Source: Albidovulum sp.
Lineage (GTDB): Bacteria; Pseudomonadota; Alphaproteobacteria; Rhodobacterales; Rhodobacteraceae
Direction: 5' to 3'
NCBI GenBank assembly: GCA_030837785.1
Contig: JAUQYA010000086.1
Span: 62,001-126,000, forward strand
DNA length: 64,000 nt
In this document: in pieces, positions 16,993 to 25,181 of the stretch
How the letters are laid out: each line of letters opens with the position of its first letter
How positions within the stretch are numbered: position 1 is the stretch's first letter
Notes under the pieces: model-generated
What the model was told of the DNA's origin: nothing
Seen by the model: the letters and a program-made list of their open reading frames with translations, nothing else
Database searches by the model: none
Made by a program: the position numbers and the translations under genes

Positions 16993-18347
16993 GTGCGGTT
17001 ACTTTCGGAAAGGCTGACTGAGGAGCCGCCACCGTGGCTGTCGCCGGACCGGACGGCATGGGCGGCAGCGGTGACGCCGTGGCTCATCGCCCGGCTGCGG
17101 CGCATCTGCTGCGCCCAGGCCGGTGGACCATCAGCAGCTGAAGGAGGTGATTGCTCGGGCGACGGGGCTCCCCCGACCGTGCCCATGGACGAACTGCCGC
17201 CGGACGCCGCGAACCCGGCCCTTGCGCCATCGGAATAGCTGGATTTCACGCTATCGGCGGCACGGGAGGCTGCGCGCTTCAGGGGCGAGATGGCAGCCGA
17301 GCCTGCGGCGCGCGCCACACCGCCAAGGCCGGAAGCGACACTGGCCGCGCCGGACCCGCCCATGGAGCCAAGGGTATAGGCCGATGACGCGGCTCCAGCG
17401 GCCGAGGCTCCGCCGCGGGCAAGTGCCGCGCCACCAGAGAGCGCGGCGGCACCGCCACGCGCGGCAAGCATGGTCGCGCCACCGGCAGCGACCGCGGCAC
17501 CACCGACAGCTAGGCCGGTGCCCACGGCGGCGCCCGCGCTGAGCTGCGGCCCACCGGAGACGAGGCCGGTGGCGATGCCGGGGCCGAAGATACCGAGGCC
17601 GAGAAGAGAGAGCGCGGCCAGCACGATCGCCATGGCGTCGTCGATGGTCGGGGTCGCGCCGCCGAAGCCGGCGGTGAACTGGCCGAAGAGCGTCGAGCCA
17701 ATGCCGATGATGACGGCGAGAACCAACACCTTGATGCCGCTGGAGACGACATTGCCCAGCACGCGCTCGGCTATGAAGGCGGTCTTCCCGAACAGCCCGA
17801 AGGGGATCAGCACGAACCCGGCCAGGGTGGTCAATTTGAACTCGATCAGGGTGACGAAAAGCTGGATCGCCAGAATGAAGAAGGCGAGGATGACCAGCGC
17901 CCAGGCAAAGAACAGGCAGAGGATCTGCACCAGGTTCTCGAAGACCGCGATCCAGCCCATGAGGTCGGAGATGGATTCCAGCAGCGGCCGCCCGGCATCG
18001 AGGCCGATCTGGGCAACGCGGCCGGGACGCAGAAGATCGGCAGCCGAGAAACCGGTGCCGGAAGCCATCAAGCCGAGGCCGGCGAAGCTCTCGAAGACGA
18101 TGCGGGCGAGATTGTTCCAGTTGGAAATGATATAGGCAAACACCCCGACGAAGATCGTCTTCTTCACCAACCGCGCGATGATGTCGTCATCCGCGCCCCA
18201 GGCCCAGAACAGGGCGGCGAGCGTGACGTCGATGACGATCAGCGTCGTGGCGATAAAGGCTACCTCACCGCCGAGCAGGCCGAAGCCCGAGTCGATGTAG
18301 CTGGTGAAGATGCCAAGAAAGTTGTCGATGACCCCCGTTCCGCCCAT
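16989..18347 (-). CDS. trbL: P-type conjugative transfer protein TrbL (VirB6 homologue)
   Basis: A 452-residue polytopic membrane protein with several hydrophobic helices between residues 10 and 270 (for example TTLIVIDVTLAALFWAWGA). A Gly/Ala/Ser-rich tail (about 280-420) is typical of TrbL. It forms part of the inner-membrane channel through which the DNA passes. The repetitive tail is low complexity and could vary between relatives. Start and stop overlap the neighbours or lie within 3 bases. Confidence 0.94.
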   Translation of the reverse strand: MGGTGVIDNFLGIFTSYIDSGFGLLGGEVAFIATTLIVIDVTLAALFWAWGADDDIIARLVKKTIFVGVFAYIISNWNNLARIVFESFAGLGLMASGTGFSAADLLRPGRVAQIGLDAGRPLLESISDLMGWIAVFENLVQILCLFFAWALVILAFFILAIQLFVTLIEFKLTTLAGFVLIPFGLFGKTAFIAERVLGNVVSSGIKVLVLAVIIGIGSTLFGQFTAGFGGATPTIDDAMAIVLAALSLLGLGIFGPGIATGLVSGGPQLSAGAAVGTGLAVGGAAVAAGGATMLAARGGAAALSGGAALARGGASAAGAASSAYTLGSMGGSGAASVASGLGGVARAAGSAAISPLKRAASRAADSVKSSYSDGARAGFAASGGSSSMGTVGGAPSPEQSPPSAADGPPAWAQQMRRSRAMSHGVTAAAHAVRSGDSHGGGSSVSLSESNRT

Positions 18348-18349
18348 AA

Positions 18350-18637
18350 CTATCGCCCCACATCCGGGCGAGGCGTCGACTGCGCGGGTGCCCGGCCAAG
18401 AAAGCGGTCACGGGTCGCAGACCAGATGGCCAGGCATTCCGCATCATTGGCAGCGGCCTCGCCCATTTCCTGGCAGCGGCGCTGACCTTCGCGCAGAGGA
18501 TCGGCCGATGGCTGGAGGGCCGGAGCGAAAGGCGCCGGGCCGGAGACGTCCTCACGGGTCATCTCGATGATCGCCGCCGTGATGGCGACGGCGACGAACA
18601 CGATAGCCGCGATCCGGGCCAGCACCTTCCCTTCCAT
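18350..18637 (-). CDS. trbK: Putative entry-exclusion protein TrbK-alt
   Basis: A 95-residue protein with one N-terminal membrane helix (about residues 8-26) and the conserved core RCQEMGEAAANDAECLAIW followed by SATRDRFLG. This core is characteristic of TrbK-alt proteins in alphaproteobacterial trb operons, where the gene lies between trbJ and trbL. By analogy with RP4 TrbK it may stop a cell that already carries the element from receiving another. Exclusion is known for RP4 and only inferred here. Confidence 0.82.
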   Translation of the reverse strand: MEGKVLARIAAIVFVAVAITAAIIEMTREDVSGPAPFAPALQPSADPLREGQRRCQEMGEAAANDAECLAIWSATRDRFLGRAPAQSTPRPDVGR

Positions 18638-18654
18638 GATCTCCCCTCCCGGCC

Positions 18655-19437
18655 TCAGTTGAACATCTGCGCGTTGCCGGGCTGGTAGCCCGAGCCCGGC
18701 GTGAGGAAGCGCTCGCGCTGGATGCGGCCCTGTTCTGCTGCCGTGGCGCGCTCTGCCTCCGAAAGGGCGTCCGCCCGGCCATTGGCCGAGATGACCGCGA
18801 TCAGGTCGGAAAGCTGCTGCGACTGGAGCGCGAGAAGCTGATTACCGGCCTGGGTGGCCTGAAGCGCGCCGGTCGCGCCCTGGCTCTCGCCGACAAGCGC
18901 CGACATCTCGGCGCGGTTGCTGTCGATGTTGCCGACGACACCTGCCTGCACCCGCATGGCGTCCTGAAGGCCACCGACGGTATTTTCCCAGCGGGACCGG
19001 GCATCCGAGATGAGCTGCTGATCGGTGGCCGTAAGGGACAGGTTGCCGTAGTCCTGCTGGAACATCTGGTCGATGTTCTGCACATCGAAGGCGATGTTCT
19101 GGGCCTGCCCGAGAAGCTGCTGGGTGCGCTGGACATTCTGCTGGAGCTGCTGGAGCGACGAATACGGCAGGCTCGCGAGGTTGCGGGCCTGGTTGATCAG
19201 CATCTGCGCCTCGTTCTGGAGCGAGGTGATCTGGTTGTTGATCTGCTCCAGCGTGCGCGCAGCGGTCAGCAGGTTTTCGGCATGGTTGGTCGGGTCATAG
19301 ACGATCCGGCCGAACCCGCCGAAGAACGCATGGGCCGGTGTCGTGAACACAGGCGCCAGCGCCAGCGGTGCGGCGAGCGCAAGGGCGAGCGCCGAAGTGC
19401 TGACCATACGGGTGAACCGGGGAATTGCGCGCGTCAT
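18655..19437 (-). CDS. trbJ: P-type conjugative transfer protein TrbJ (VirB5 homologue)
   Basis: A 260-residue periplasmic protein with a clear signal peptide (hydrophobic run about 14-30, cleavage after TPAHA near 38). The mature part is mostly helical and Gln/Asn-rich (EQINNQITSLQNEAQMLINQ), as in VirB5-type minor pilins, which sit at the pilus tip and help contact the recipient. It overlaps trbE by 4 bases. Confidence 0.94.
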   Translation of the reverse strand: MTRAIPRFTRMVSTSALALALAAPLALAPVFTTPAHAFFGGFGRIVYDPTNHAENLLTAARTLEQINNQITSLQNEAQMLINQARNLASLPYSSLQQLQQNVQRTQQLLGQAQNIAFDVQNIDQMFQQDYGNLSLTATDQQLISDARSRWENTVGGLQDAMRVQAGVVGNIDSNRAEMSALVGESQGATGALQATQAGNQLLALQSQQLSDLIAVISANGRADALSEAERATAAEQGRIQRERFLTPGSGYQPGNAQMFN

Positions 19438-21944
19438 GGGGTAATCTCCTCTTCTTCCAGGATGAGTTCGATTTCGCCGACGTCAGCGACTGTCGGCGGC
19501 AGGGTCTCGCCTTCGGTTGCGAGATTGGTGAGGCCCGGGATGAGATCGGCGGCCCAATCGACGCCGCGGGCGCGCAGCCAGGCGGCGAGGAACCCGTCGC
19601 GGCCATGCGCGGCGAAGATTTCGGCGATCAGCGCCTGATCGGATTTGGCGGACGCGGCGCAGAGCGCGAGGCCGACCTCGGACAAGCCCAGTTCGAACAG
19701 GCGATTGCCGCGCCGCGACTGGCAGTAGTAGTCCCGCTTCGGCGTGGCCCGCGCCAAAATCTCAATCTGGCGATCATTGAGACCGAAGCGACGATAGATC
19801 TCGGTGATCTGCGGCTCGATGGCGCGCTCGTTCGCCAGCAAGAGCCGCGTCGGGCAGCTCTCGATGATGGCCGGGGCGATGGCGGAATTGTCGATGTCGG
19901 ACAGCGACTGCGTGGCGAAGATGACGCTGGCGTTCTTTTTGCGGAGCGTTTTCAACCACTCCCTGAGCTGGCCGGCGAACCCTTCGTCGTCCAGCGCCAA
20001 CCAGCCTTCGTCGATGATGAGCAGCGTCGGACGGCCATCAAGCCGGTCGCCGATGCGATGAAACAGGTAGGACAGGACGGCGGGCGCCGCGCCGGTGCCG
20101 ACCAGGCCCTCGATCTCGAACGCCTGCACGTCGGCTGAGCCGAGATGCTCGGCCTCGGCATCGAGAAGGCGTCCATAGGGGCCGCCGACGCAATAGGAGC
20201 GCAGCGCCTGCTTGAGGTCATTGGACTGAAGCAGCACGGCAAGGCCGGTGATGGTGCGTTCGCCGACCGGGGCGGAAGCCAGCGAGGTCAGTGCCGTCCA
20301 GAGATGTTCCTTCACCTCCGGCGTGATCTGAATGTTCTCGCGCATCAGGATCGCCACGATCCAGTCGGCGGCCCAGGCCCGCTCGGCGGTCTCGTGGATG
20401 CGGGCCAGCGGTTGCAGTGAAACGGACGTCTCGGAAGCGTCGGTCAGTTCACCGCCGAGATCGTGCCAGTCGCCGCCCATGGCGAGAGCGGAGGCGCGGA
20501 TGCTGCCACCAAAATCGAAGGCAAAAACCTGCGACCCCGCATAGCGGCGGAACTGCAAGGCCATCAGAGCCAGCAACACCGACTTGCCCGCGCCGGTCGG
20601 ACCGACGACGAGGGTATGGCCCACGTCGCCGACATGAATTGAGAGCCGGAACGGGGTCGATCCTTCGGTCCTGCCGTAAAGCAGCGAGGGTGCGCCGAAG
20701 TGATCGTCCCGTTCCGGCCCGGCCCACACGGCGCTTGAGGGAACCATGTGGGCAAGGTTGAGCGTCGAGACCGGGGGCTGGCGGACATTCGCATAGGCAT
20801 GTCCGGGCAAGCTGCCGAGCCAGGCGTCGACGGCATTGACCGTCTCGACCATGACGCTGAAGTCGCGGGACTGGATGATCTTCTCGACCAGCCGCAGCTT
20901 TTCGTCGGCGCGGCGGGCGTCCTCGTCCCAGACGGTGACGGTCGCCGTGACATAGGCCATGCCGGCCATGTCGGCGCCGAGTTCTTGCAAGGCCATGTCC
21001 GCGTCGGCGGCCTTGTTCGCCGCATCCGTGTCCACGAGCGCGGATTGCTCGTTGGTCATCACCTCCTTGATGATCGCGGCGATGCTCTTGCGCTTCGCGA
21101 ACCATTGCCGCCTGATCTTCGTCAGCAGCCGGGTTGCGTCGGTCTTGTCCATGAGGATGGCGCGCGTCGACCAGCGGTAAGGAAAGGCCAGCCGGTTCAT
21201 CTCGTCGAGCAGGCCGGGGGTGGTCGTGCCCGGAAAGCCGGTGATCGTCAGCACCCGGAGATGCTGATTGCCCAGGCGCGGCTCCAGCCCGCCGGTCAGC
21301 GGCTGATCGGCCAGCAACGCATCGAGATAGACCGGGGTTTCCGGCACGCAGACACGATGCCGGTTGGTCGAGATGGTGGAATGCAGGTAGGTCAGCGTCC
21401 CGGCGTCATCGAGCCAGCGGCATTCCGGCATGAAGCCGTCGAGCAGCGCCAGCACGCGGTCGGTGCGGTCGATGAAGCCGCGCACCAGTTCCCAGGGATT
21501 GACGCCCGAGGTCTCGCGGCCCTCGTAGAGCCAGGACTCGGAGCGTGCCGCATCTTCTGCGGGCGGAAGCCACAGGAGGGTCAGGAAGTAGCCGGAGACG
21601 AAGTGGCTGCCCTCCTCCTCGAAATCGGCCTTCCGCTCGGCATCGACCAGCGCGGAAGCCGGTTCGGGAAAGCGGCTCGCAGGATAGGTCGCGGCTTCCG
21701 AGCGCTGCGCCTCGACGAAGATCGCCCAGCCGGAGCCGAGGCGGCGGAAGGCGTTGTTCAGCCGTCCGGCCACCGCGACCAGCTCGGCCGCGACGGCGGA
21801 ATCGAGATCCGGCCCACGAAACTTTGCCGTTCGCTGGAACGAGCCATCCTTGTTGAGGACAACGCCCTCCCCGACCAGCGCCACCCAAGGCAAGTAGTCG
21901 GCCAGGCGAGATGCGGTGCGGCGGTATTCTGCAAGATTCATCAT
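19434..21944 (-). CDS. trbE: Conjugal transfer ATPase TrbE (VirB4 homologue)
   Basis: An 836-residue VirB4-type ATPase. The N-terminal third is the CagE/TrbE/VirB4 domain. Walker A is VVGPTGAGKSVLLALM near residue 450, and Walker B is PTLLIIDEGWLALDDEGF near 640. It powers pilus assembly and substrate movement at the inner membrane. Tandem ATGs at 21944 and 21941 could both serve as the start. Confidence 0.95.
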   Translation of the reverse strand: MMNLAEYRRTASRLADYLPWVALVGEGVVLNKDGSFQRTAKFRGPDLDSAVAAELVAVAGRLNNAFRRLGSGWAIFVEAQRSEAATYPASRFPEPASALVDAERKADFEEEGSHFVSGYFLTLLWLPPAEDAARSESWLYEGRETSGVNPWELVRGFIDRTDRVLALLDGFMPECRWLDDAGTLTYLHSTISTNRHRVCVPETPVYLDALLADQPLTGGLEPRLGNQHLRVLTITGFPGTTTPGLLDEMNRLAFPYRWSTRAILMDKTDATRLLTKIRRQWFAKRKSIAAIIKEVMTNEQSALVDTDAANKAADADMALQELGADMAGMAYVTATVTVWDEDARRADEKLRLVEKIIQSRDFSVMVETVNAVDAWLGSLPGHAYANVRQPPVSTLNLAHMVPSSAVWAGPERDDHFGAPSLLYGRTEGSTPFRLSIHVGDVGHTLVVGPTGAGKSVLLALMALQFRRYAGSQVFAFDFGGSIRASALAMGGDWHDLGGELTDASETSVSLQPLARIHETAERAWAADWIVAILMRENIQITPEVKEHLWTALTSLASAPVGERTITGLAVLLQSNDLKQALRSYCVGGPYGRLLDAEAEHLGSADVQAFEIEGLVGTGAAPAVLSYLFHRIGDRLDGRPTLLIIDEGWLALDDEGFAGQLREWLKTLRKKNASVIFATQSLSDIDNSAIAPAIIESCPTRLLLANERAIEPQITEIYRRFGLNDRQIEILARATPKRDYYCQSRRGNRLFELGLSEVGLALCAASAKSDQALIAEIFAAHGRDGFLAAWLRARGVDWAADLIPGLTNLATEGETLPPTVADVGEIELILEEEEITP

Positions 21945-21954
21945 GGCTCGTGCC

Positions 21955-22236
21955 TCACACCGAGAGATGGCCGGGGATTCGGAGATGGCGGCGCGCGACC
22001 TCGACGAAGAGCGGATCGCGTTTGGCGGCCCAGACGGCGGCGATATGGCCCACCGCCCAGATGAGGACGCCGGCGAGCCAGAGCTGGAGGCCGAGGCCGA
22101 GCGCCCCCGCCAGTGTGCCGTTCAGGATGGCGACGGAGCGCGGCGCGCCACCAAGCAGGATCGGCTCGGTCAGGGCGCGATGGACCGGAACGGAGAAACC
22201 CGGCACCGTGTCGAGGGCCTCGAAACTCACGGCCAT
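21955..22236 (-). CDS. trbD: Conjugal transfer protein TrbD (VirB3 homologue)
   Basis: A 93-residue inner-membrane protein starting at 22236, where its ATG shares one base with the trbC stop. VPGFSVPVHRALTEPILLGG is the usual VirB3 opening. Two adjacent membrane helices span about residues 36-72. It works with TrbE in pilus biogenesis. A longer upstream reading frame exists but only because it overlaps trbC in another frame. Confidence 0.92.
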   Translation of the reverse strand: MAVSFEALDTVPGFSVPVHRALTEPILLGGAPRSVAILNGTLAGALGLGLQLWLAGVLIWAVGHIAAVWAAKRDPLFVEVARRHLRIPGHLSV

Positions 22237-22565
22237 CAGACCAGCGCCCCACCGCCGAAGCTGAAGAACGAGAGGAAGAAGGAACTGGCCGCGAAGGCGA
22301 TCGAGATGCCGAAGACGATCTGGATCAGGCGACGGAATCCGCCGCCAGTATCGCCGAAGGCCAGCGTCAGGCCGGTGACGATGATGATGATCACCGCCAC
22401 GATTTTGGCCACCGGACCTTCGACGGATTCGAGGATGGATTGCAGCGGCGCTTCCCAGGGCATGGAAGAGCCCGAGGCAAACGCCGGGGACGTCATCAGG
22501 CTTACCCAGGCAAAGGCAGAGGCGGTTGCGATACGATGGCGGATACGGAAGGCGCGACGGATCAT
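22236..22565 (-). CDS. trbC: Conjugative pilin TrbC (VirB2 homologue)
   Basis: A 109-residue prepilin. A signal peptide ends near SPAFASG (about residue 31). Two hydrophobic helices follow (VAKIVAVIIIIVTGLTLAFG, then a second at about 83-105). VirB2/TrbC proteins are processed and polymerise into the conjugative pilus; in RP4 the TraF peptidase makes the cyclic form, and a traF gene is present at 30.3 kb. Confidence 0.94.
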   Translation of the reverse strand: MIRRAFRIRHRIATASAFAWVSLMTSPAFASGSSMPWEAPLQSILESVEGPVAKIVAVIIIIVTGLTLAFGDTGGGFRRLIQIVFGISIAFAASSFFLSFFSFGGGALV

Positions 22566-23560
22566 GCGGAATCTCCTGAATCGTGAGTGCTGGTGGGTAC
22601 GAGGAAAGCGGGGGAAATCCGGTAGTCGCCGTCGGGACCGAGACCTTCGACGCGGGCGAGTTCGACAAGCCGCCGTGCGGAACCACGACCGGCGAGGACG
22701 GCCACGAGGTCGATGGTCTCGGCGATCATGGCGCGCGGGACGGTGACGACGGCTTCCTGGATCAATTGCTCGAGGCGGCGCAACGCACCGATACCGGAAC
22801 CGGCATGGATGGTGCCGATGCCGCCCGGATGGCCGGTGCCCCAGGCTTTGAGCAGATCGAGCGCCTCGGCGCCGCGCACCTCACCGATCGGAATGCGGTC
22901 CGGACGCAGGCGCAGCGAGGACCGCACCAGATCGGACAAACTGGCGACGCCATCCTTGGTCCGCATGGCGACCAGGTTCGGCGCCGCGCACTGCAGCTCG
23001 CGAGTGTCCTCGATGATGACGACGCGATCCGCGCCCTTTGCGACCTCGGCCAGCAACGCATTGGTCAGCGTCGTCTTGCCGGTGCTGGTGCCACCCGCGA
23101 CGAGGATGTTCGCACGCGACTGGACGGCGGCGCGGAGCGTTTCCGCCTGATCGCCGGACATGATGCCGACCGCGATATAATCCTCGAGCGTGAACACCGC
23201 GACGGCGGGCTTGCGGATGGCGAAGGCAGGCGCGGCGACGACCGGCGGCAATAGCCCCTCGAACCGCTCCCCAGTCTCGGGCAGTTCGGCCGACACGCGG
23301 GGACTGCGGGTGTGGACTTCAACACCGACATGATGTGCGACCAGGCGCACGATGCGCTCGCCATCGGCGGCCGACAGGATCTCGCCCGTATCGGCCAGCC
23401 CCTCGGACAGCCGGTCCACCCAGATCCGGCCATCCGGGTTCAGCATGACCTCGACGACGGACGGGTCTTGCAGCAAGGTTGAGATGGCAGGCCCGAGCGC
23501 CGTTCGGAGCATGCGCGCGCCGCGGTCCACCGTTGCCTGTTTGTGGGTGTTGCCTGCCAT
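22562..23560 (-). CDS. trbB: Conjugal transfer ATPase TrbB (VirB11 homologue)
   Basis: A 332-residue VirB11-type hexameric ATPase. Walker A is GGTSTGKTTLTNAL near residue 155. An Asp box (VVIIEDTRELQC) and the His box GTGHPGGIGTIHA follow. It switches the machine between pilus building and DNA transfer. It is the first gene of the trb operon, about 250 bp from the Abi-C gene upstream. Ribosome site GGGGACG. Confidence 0.95.
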   Translation of the reverse strand: MAGNTHKQATVDRGARMLRTALGPAISTLLQDPSVVEVMLNPDGRIWVDRLSEGLADTGEILSAADGERIVRLVAHHVGVEVHTRSPRVSAELPETGERFEGLLPPVVAAPAFAIRKPAVAVFTLEDYIAVGIMSGDQAETLRAAVQSRANILVAGGTSTGKTTLTNALLAEVAKGADRVVIIEDTRELQCAAPNLVAMRTKDGVASLSDLVRSSLRLRPDRIPIGEVRGAEALDLLKAWGTGHPGGIGTIHAGSGIGALRRLEQLIQEAVVTVPRAMIAETIDLVAVLAGRGSARRLVELARVEGLGPDGDYRISPAFLVPTSTHDSGDSA

Positions 23561-23813
23561 CTCGTCCCCGTTCCATCGGGGAGGCGAGAGACGATCCCCG
23601 GATGGGGATGACTAAAGGAGACCCAAAACGGGTCGTTTCAACAAGTTTCGGTCGTCGTAGTAGTGTGGGTTAAAAATACAGGAGAACGGCGGTGGCGGAT
23701 CTCCGCGCCAAGACCGAGCGCAGACGAACACGCCCTCAATCTCAGATTGATTCGATGAGCGTAGCGGCTTTGCGGGACAGAGCAGACGCTCAAGTCCGCA
23801 GGTGCTATATACG
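23561..23813. other. Gap between the Abi-C gene and trbB
   Basis: About 250 bp with lower G+C than the surroundings and no convincing gene. It must hold the trbB promoter if the operon is not read through from traG. Short inverted sequences such as GATCCCC and GGGGAT near 23593-23608 are visible. I see no clear -35/-10 pair. Confidence 0.3.
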
Positions 23814-24617
23814 TCAGTCCTCGAACTTCCGAGCATCCATTGTCTTGAGGAAGCGTAGCACGGCGGTCACGCTGTCGTAGATGAACTTCGCCTCGTCCAT
23901 CGGTACAAGGGTCTCACTGTCGTGGGCAAAAGACTTGTTGTTCCGAATGTCGTTCATCGCCTCGAACGCGGAAATGGAACTCTTGATGATCCGTTCCGAC
24001 ATTTCCGTAAGGTTCCGCTCTGCCTTAAGGGCCTTCACGTATTTTCCAACTCTGGCGTGCAGGGCGTCATTCTCGCCGCACGGCTCACCCCCGTGCTTGA
24101 TCACCAAGGATGCGAAACGCTTCATGCAGTACGTATGCAGCCGATCCAGTCCAGCGTTCGGGCGTCCCGCGTCCAAATCCCTTCTAATAGCTGCAACCAG
24201 CTCTTGCAGAGTTTCGTTCGCCTCGAAGGCCTCAATGCCGGTGGGGTCGATTATCTGCTCATCCCCCTCGAATTTACCGACCACCCGAAAATAGACCTCC
24301 CTCAGACGATCCTCGCCCGGTCCGTTGCCACCCAGCACGTTGTTTTCCCGGTATTCCCAGAGCGCACGCAGGGCACGCGCCACTAGATGCGGTTGCGCCC
24401 TAGCAATGAAGGACCGCAGGCGCTTGGCTTTCGATGAGCCGTAGGCCGAAAACAACCATGATCCGGGTGCGGCGTCAGGATCGACACCGATCTCGGTACA
24501 GAAGAAATCCCCGAAAGTACGATCTGAAAAATCCAGCAAATAGCCGGATTGCATGGCGAGCGCCTCCTCGAACATGGCGCGGTCAAGTCGCGGGATAAGC
24601 GTTTCGTAACTCTGCAT
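23814..24617 (-). CDS. Abi-C domain abortive-infection-like protein
   Basis: A 267-residue protein ending in an Abi-C type domain: RNNKSFAHDSETL followed by FIYDSVTAVLRFL. The R...H spacing resembles the HEPN motif of RNases, so a toxin acting on RNA is possible. The start at 24617 has a strong GAAGGAAG ribosome site; an earlier in-frame start has none. The gene stands alone between the CopG-like gene and trbB, positions normally adjacent in this ICE family, and its base composition is lower in G+C. It looks like defence cargo inserted in the transfer region. Confidence 0.72.
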   Translation of the reverse strand: MQSYETLIPRLDRAMFEEALAMQSGYLLDFSDRTFGDFFCTEIGVDPDAAPGSWLFSAYGSSKAKRLRSFIARAQPHLVARALRALWEYRENNVLGGNGPGEDRLREVYFRVVGKFEGDEQIIDPTGIEAFEANETLQELVAAIRRDLDAGRPNAGLDRLHTYCMKRFASLVIKHGGEPCGENDALHARVGKYVKALKAERNLTEMSERIIKSSISAFEAMNDIRNNKSFAHDSETLVPMDEAKFIYDSVTAVLRFLKTMDARKFED

Positions 24618-24649
24618 CTTCCTTCTACCCTTTCGTCTTGGCCTTACGC

Positions 24650-24668
24650 ACCGTAATGTGGCTACGGT
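24650..24668. promoter_or_regulatory. Inverted repeat upstream of the Abi-C gene
   Basis: ACCGTA (24650-24655) and TACGGT (24663-24668) are a perfect dyad separated by 7 bases, 33 bases before the Abi-C start. It may be an operator for the Abi-C gene or part of a terminator for the CopG-like gene; no T run is present. Confidence 0.3.
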
Positions 24669-24733
24669 CGCCTGCGCCAGCAGCATTTGAGGTTGGTCTG
24701 GTCGTCGGCTATGGGCTCAAACTTACGGCGCGT

Positions 24734-25177
24734 TCAGTTTGACCCTGCTGGCTGGTCTGCCCCATCAACATCCTCCGATATCTCCTGCCGGAGCTTCGGC
24801 CCCTGAGCGAGACGCCGGCCGAGGGCCGTAATGAACGCCTCATATCGCTCCACCGATTTAGCCTTGGCAGCCTTCGCCGCTGGCTCGGGCAAGGCCGGCG
24901 TCGTCGTGACCCAGAAACGGATGAACACAGCGAGGCTTTCGACGGCGATGCCGACATCACGCTCCACCCGCGTCATGCGGCGGTCGATCTGGTCGAGGCG
25001 TTTAGCGATGATCGCTTCGCGGCGCTCGGCATCGTCTGGCGACAGGAACGACGCGATGGCGGCTTCGGCGATCATGGACTGCGACCGATCCCGGCGCGCG
25101 GCGAAGTCAGCCAGAGCGGTCGTTACATCGGGGTCAAGATAGATTGTGACCTTCGATTTCTTCCTGTGTCGTGTCAT
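24734..25177 (-). CDS. CopG-family ribbon-helix-helix protein next to traG
   Basis: A 147-residue protein. Residues 1-45 form a ribbon-helix-helix DNA-binding domain (KKSKVTIYLDPDVTTALADF). A coiled region (LDQIDRRMTRVERDVGIAV) and a hydrophobic stretch follow. Proteins of this type lie between traG and trbB in this ICE family and may act in relaxosome assembly or transfer-gene control. The start at 25177, 4 bases after the traG stop, places the domain at the N-terminus as expected. Confidence 0.75.
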   Translation of the reverse strand: MTRHRKKSKVTIYLDPDVTTALADFAARRDRSQSMIAEAAIASFLSPDDAERREAIIAKRLDQIDRRMTRVERDVGIAVESLAVFIRFWVTTTPALPEPAAKAAKAKSVERYEAFITALGRRLAQGPKLRQEISEDVDGADQPAGSN

Positions 25178-25181
25178 GGCG

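Noticed and set aside
23692..23880. A 62-residue plus-strand frame before trbB
   Set aside because: It runs into the Abi-C gene on the other strand, lacks a ribosome site and is rich in Arg as in non-coding GC-rich frames.
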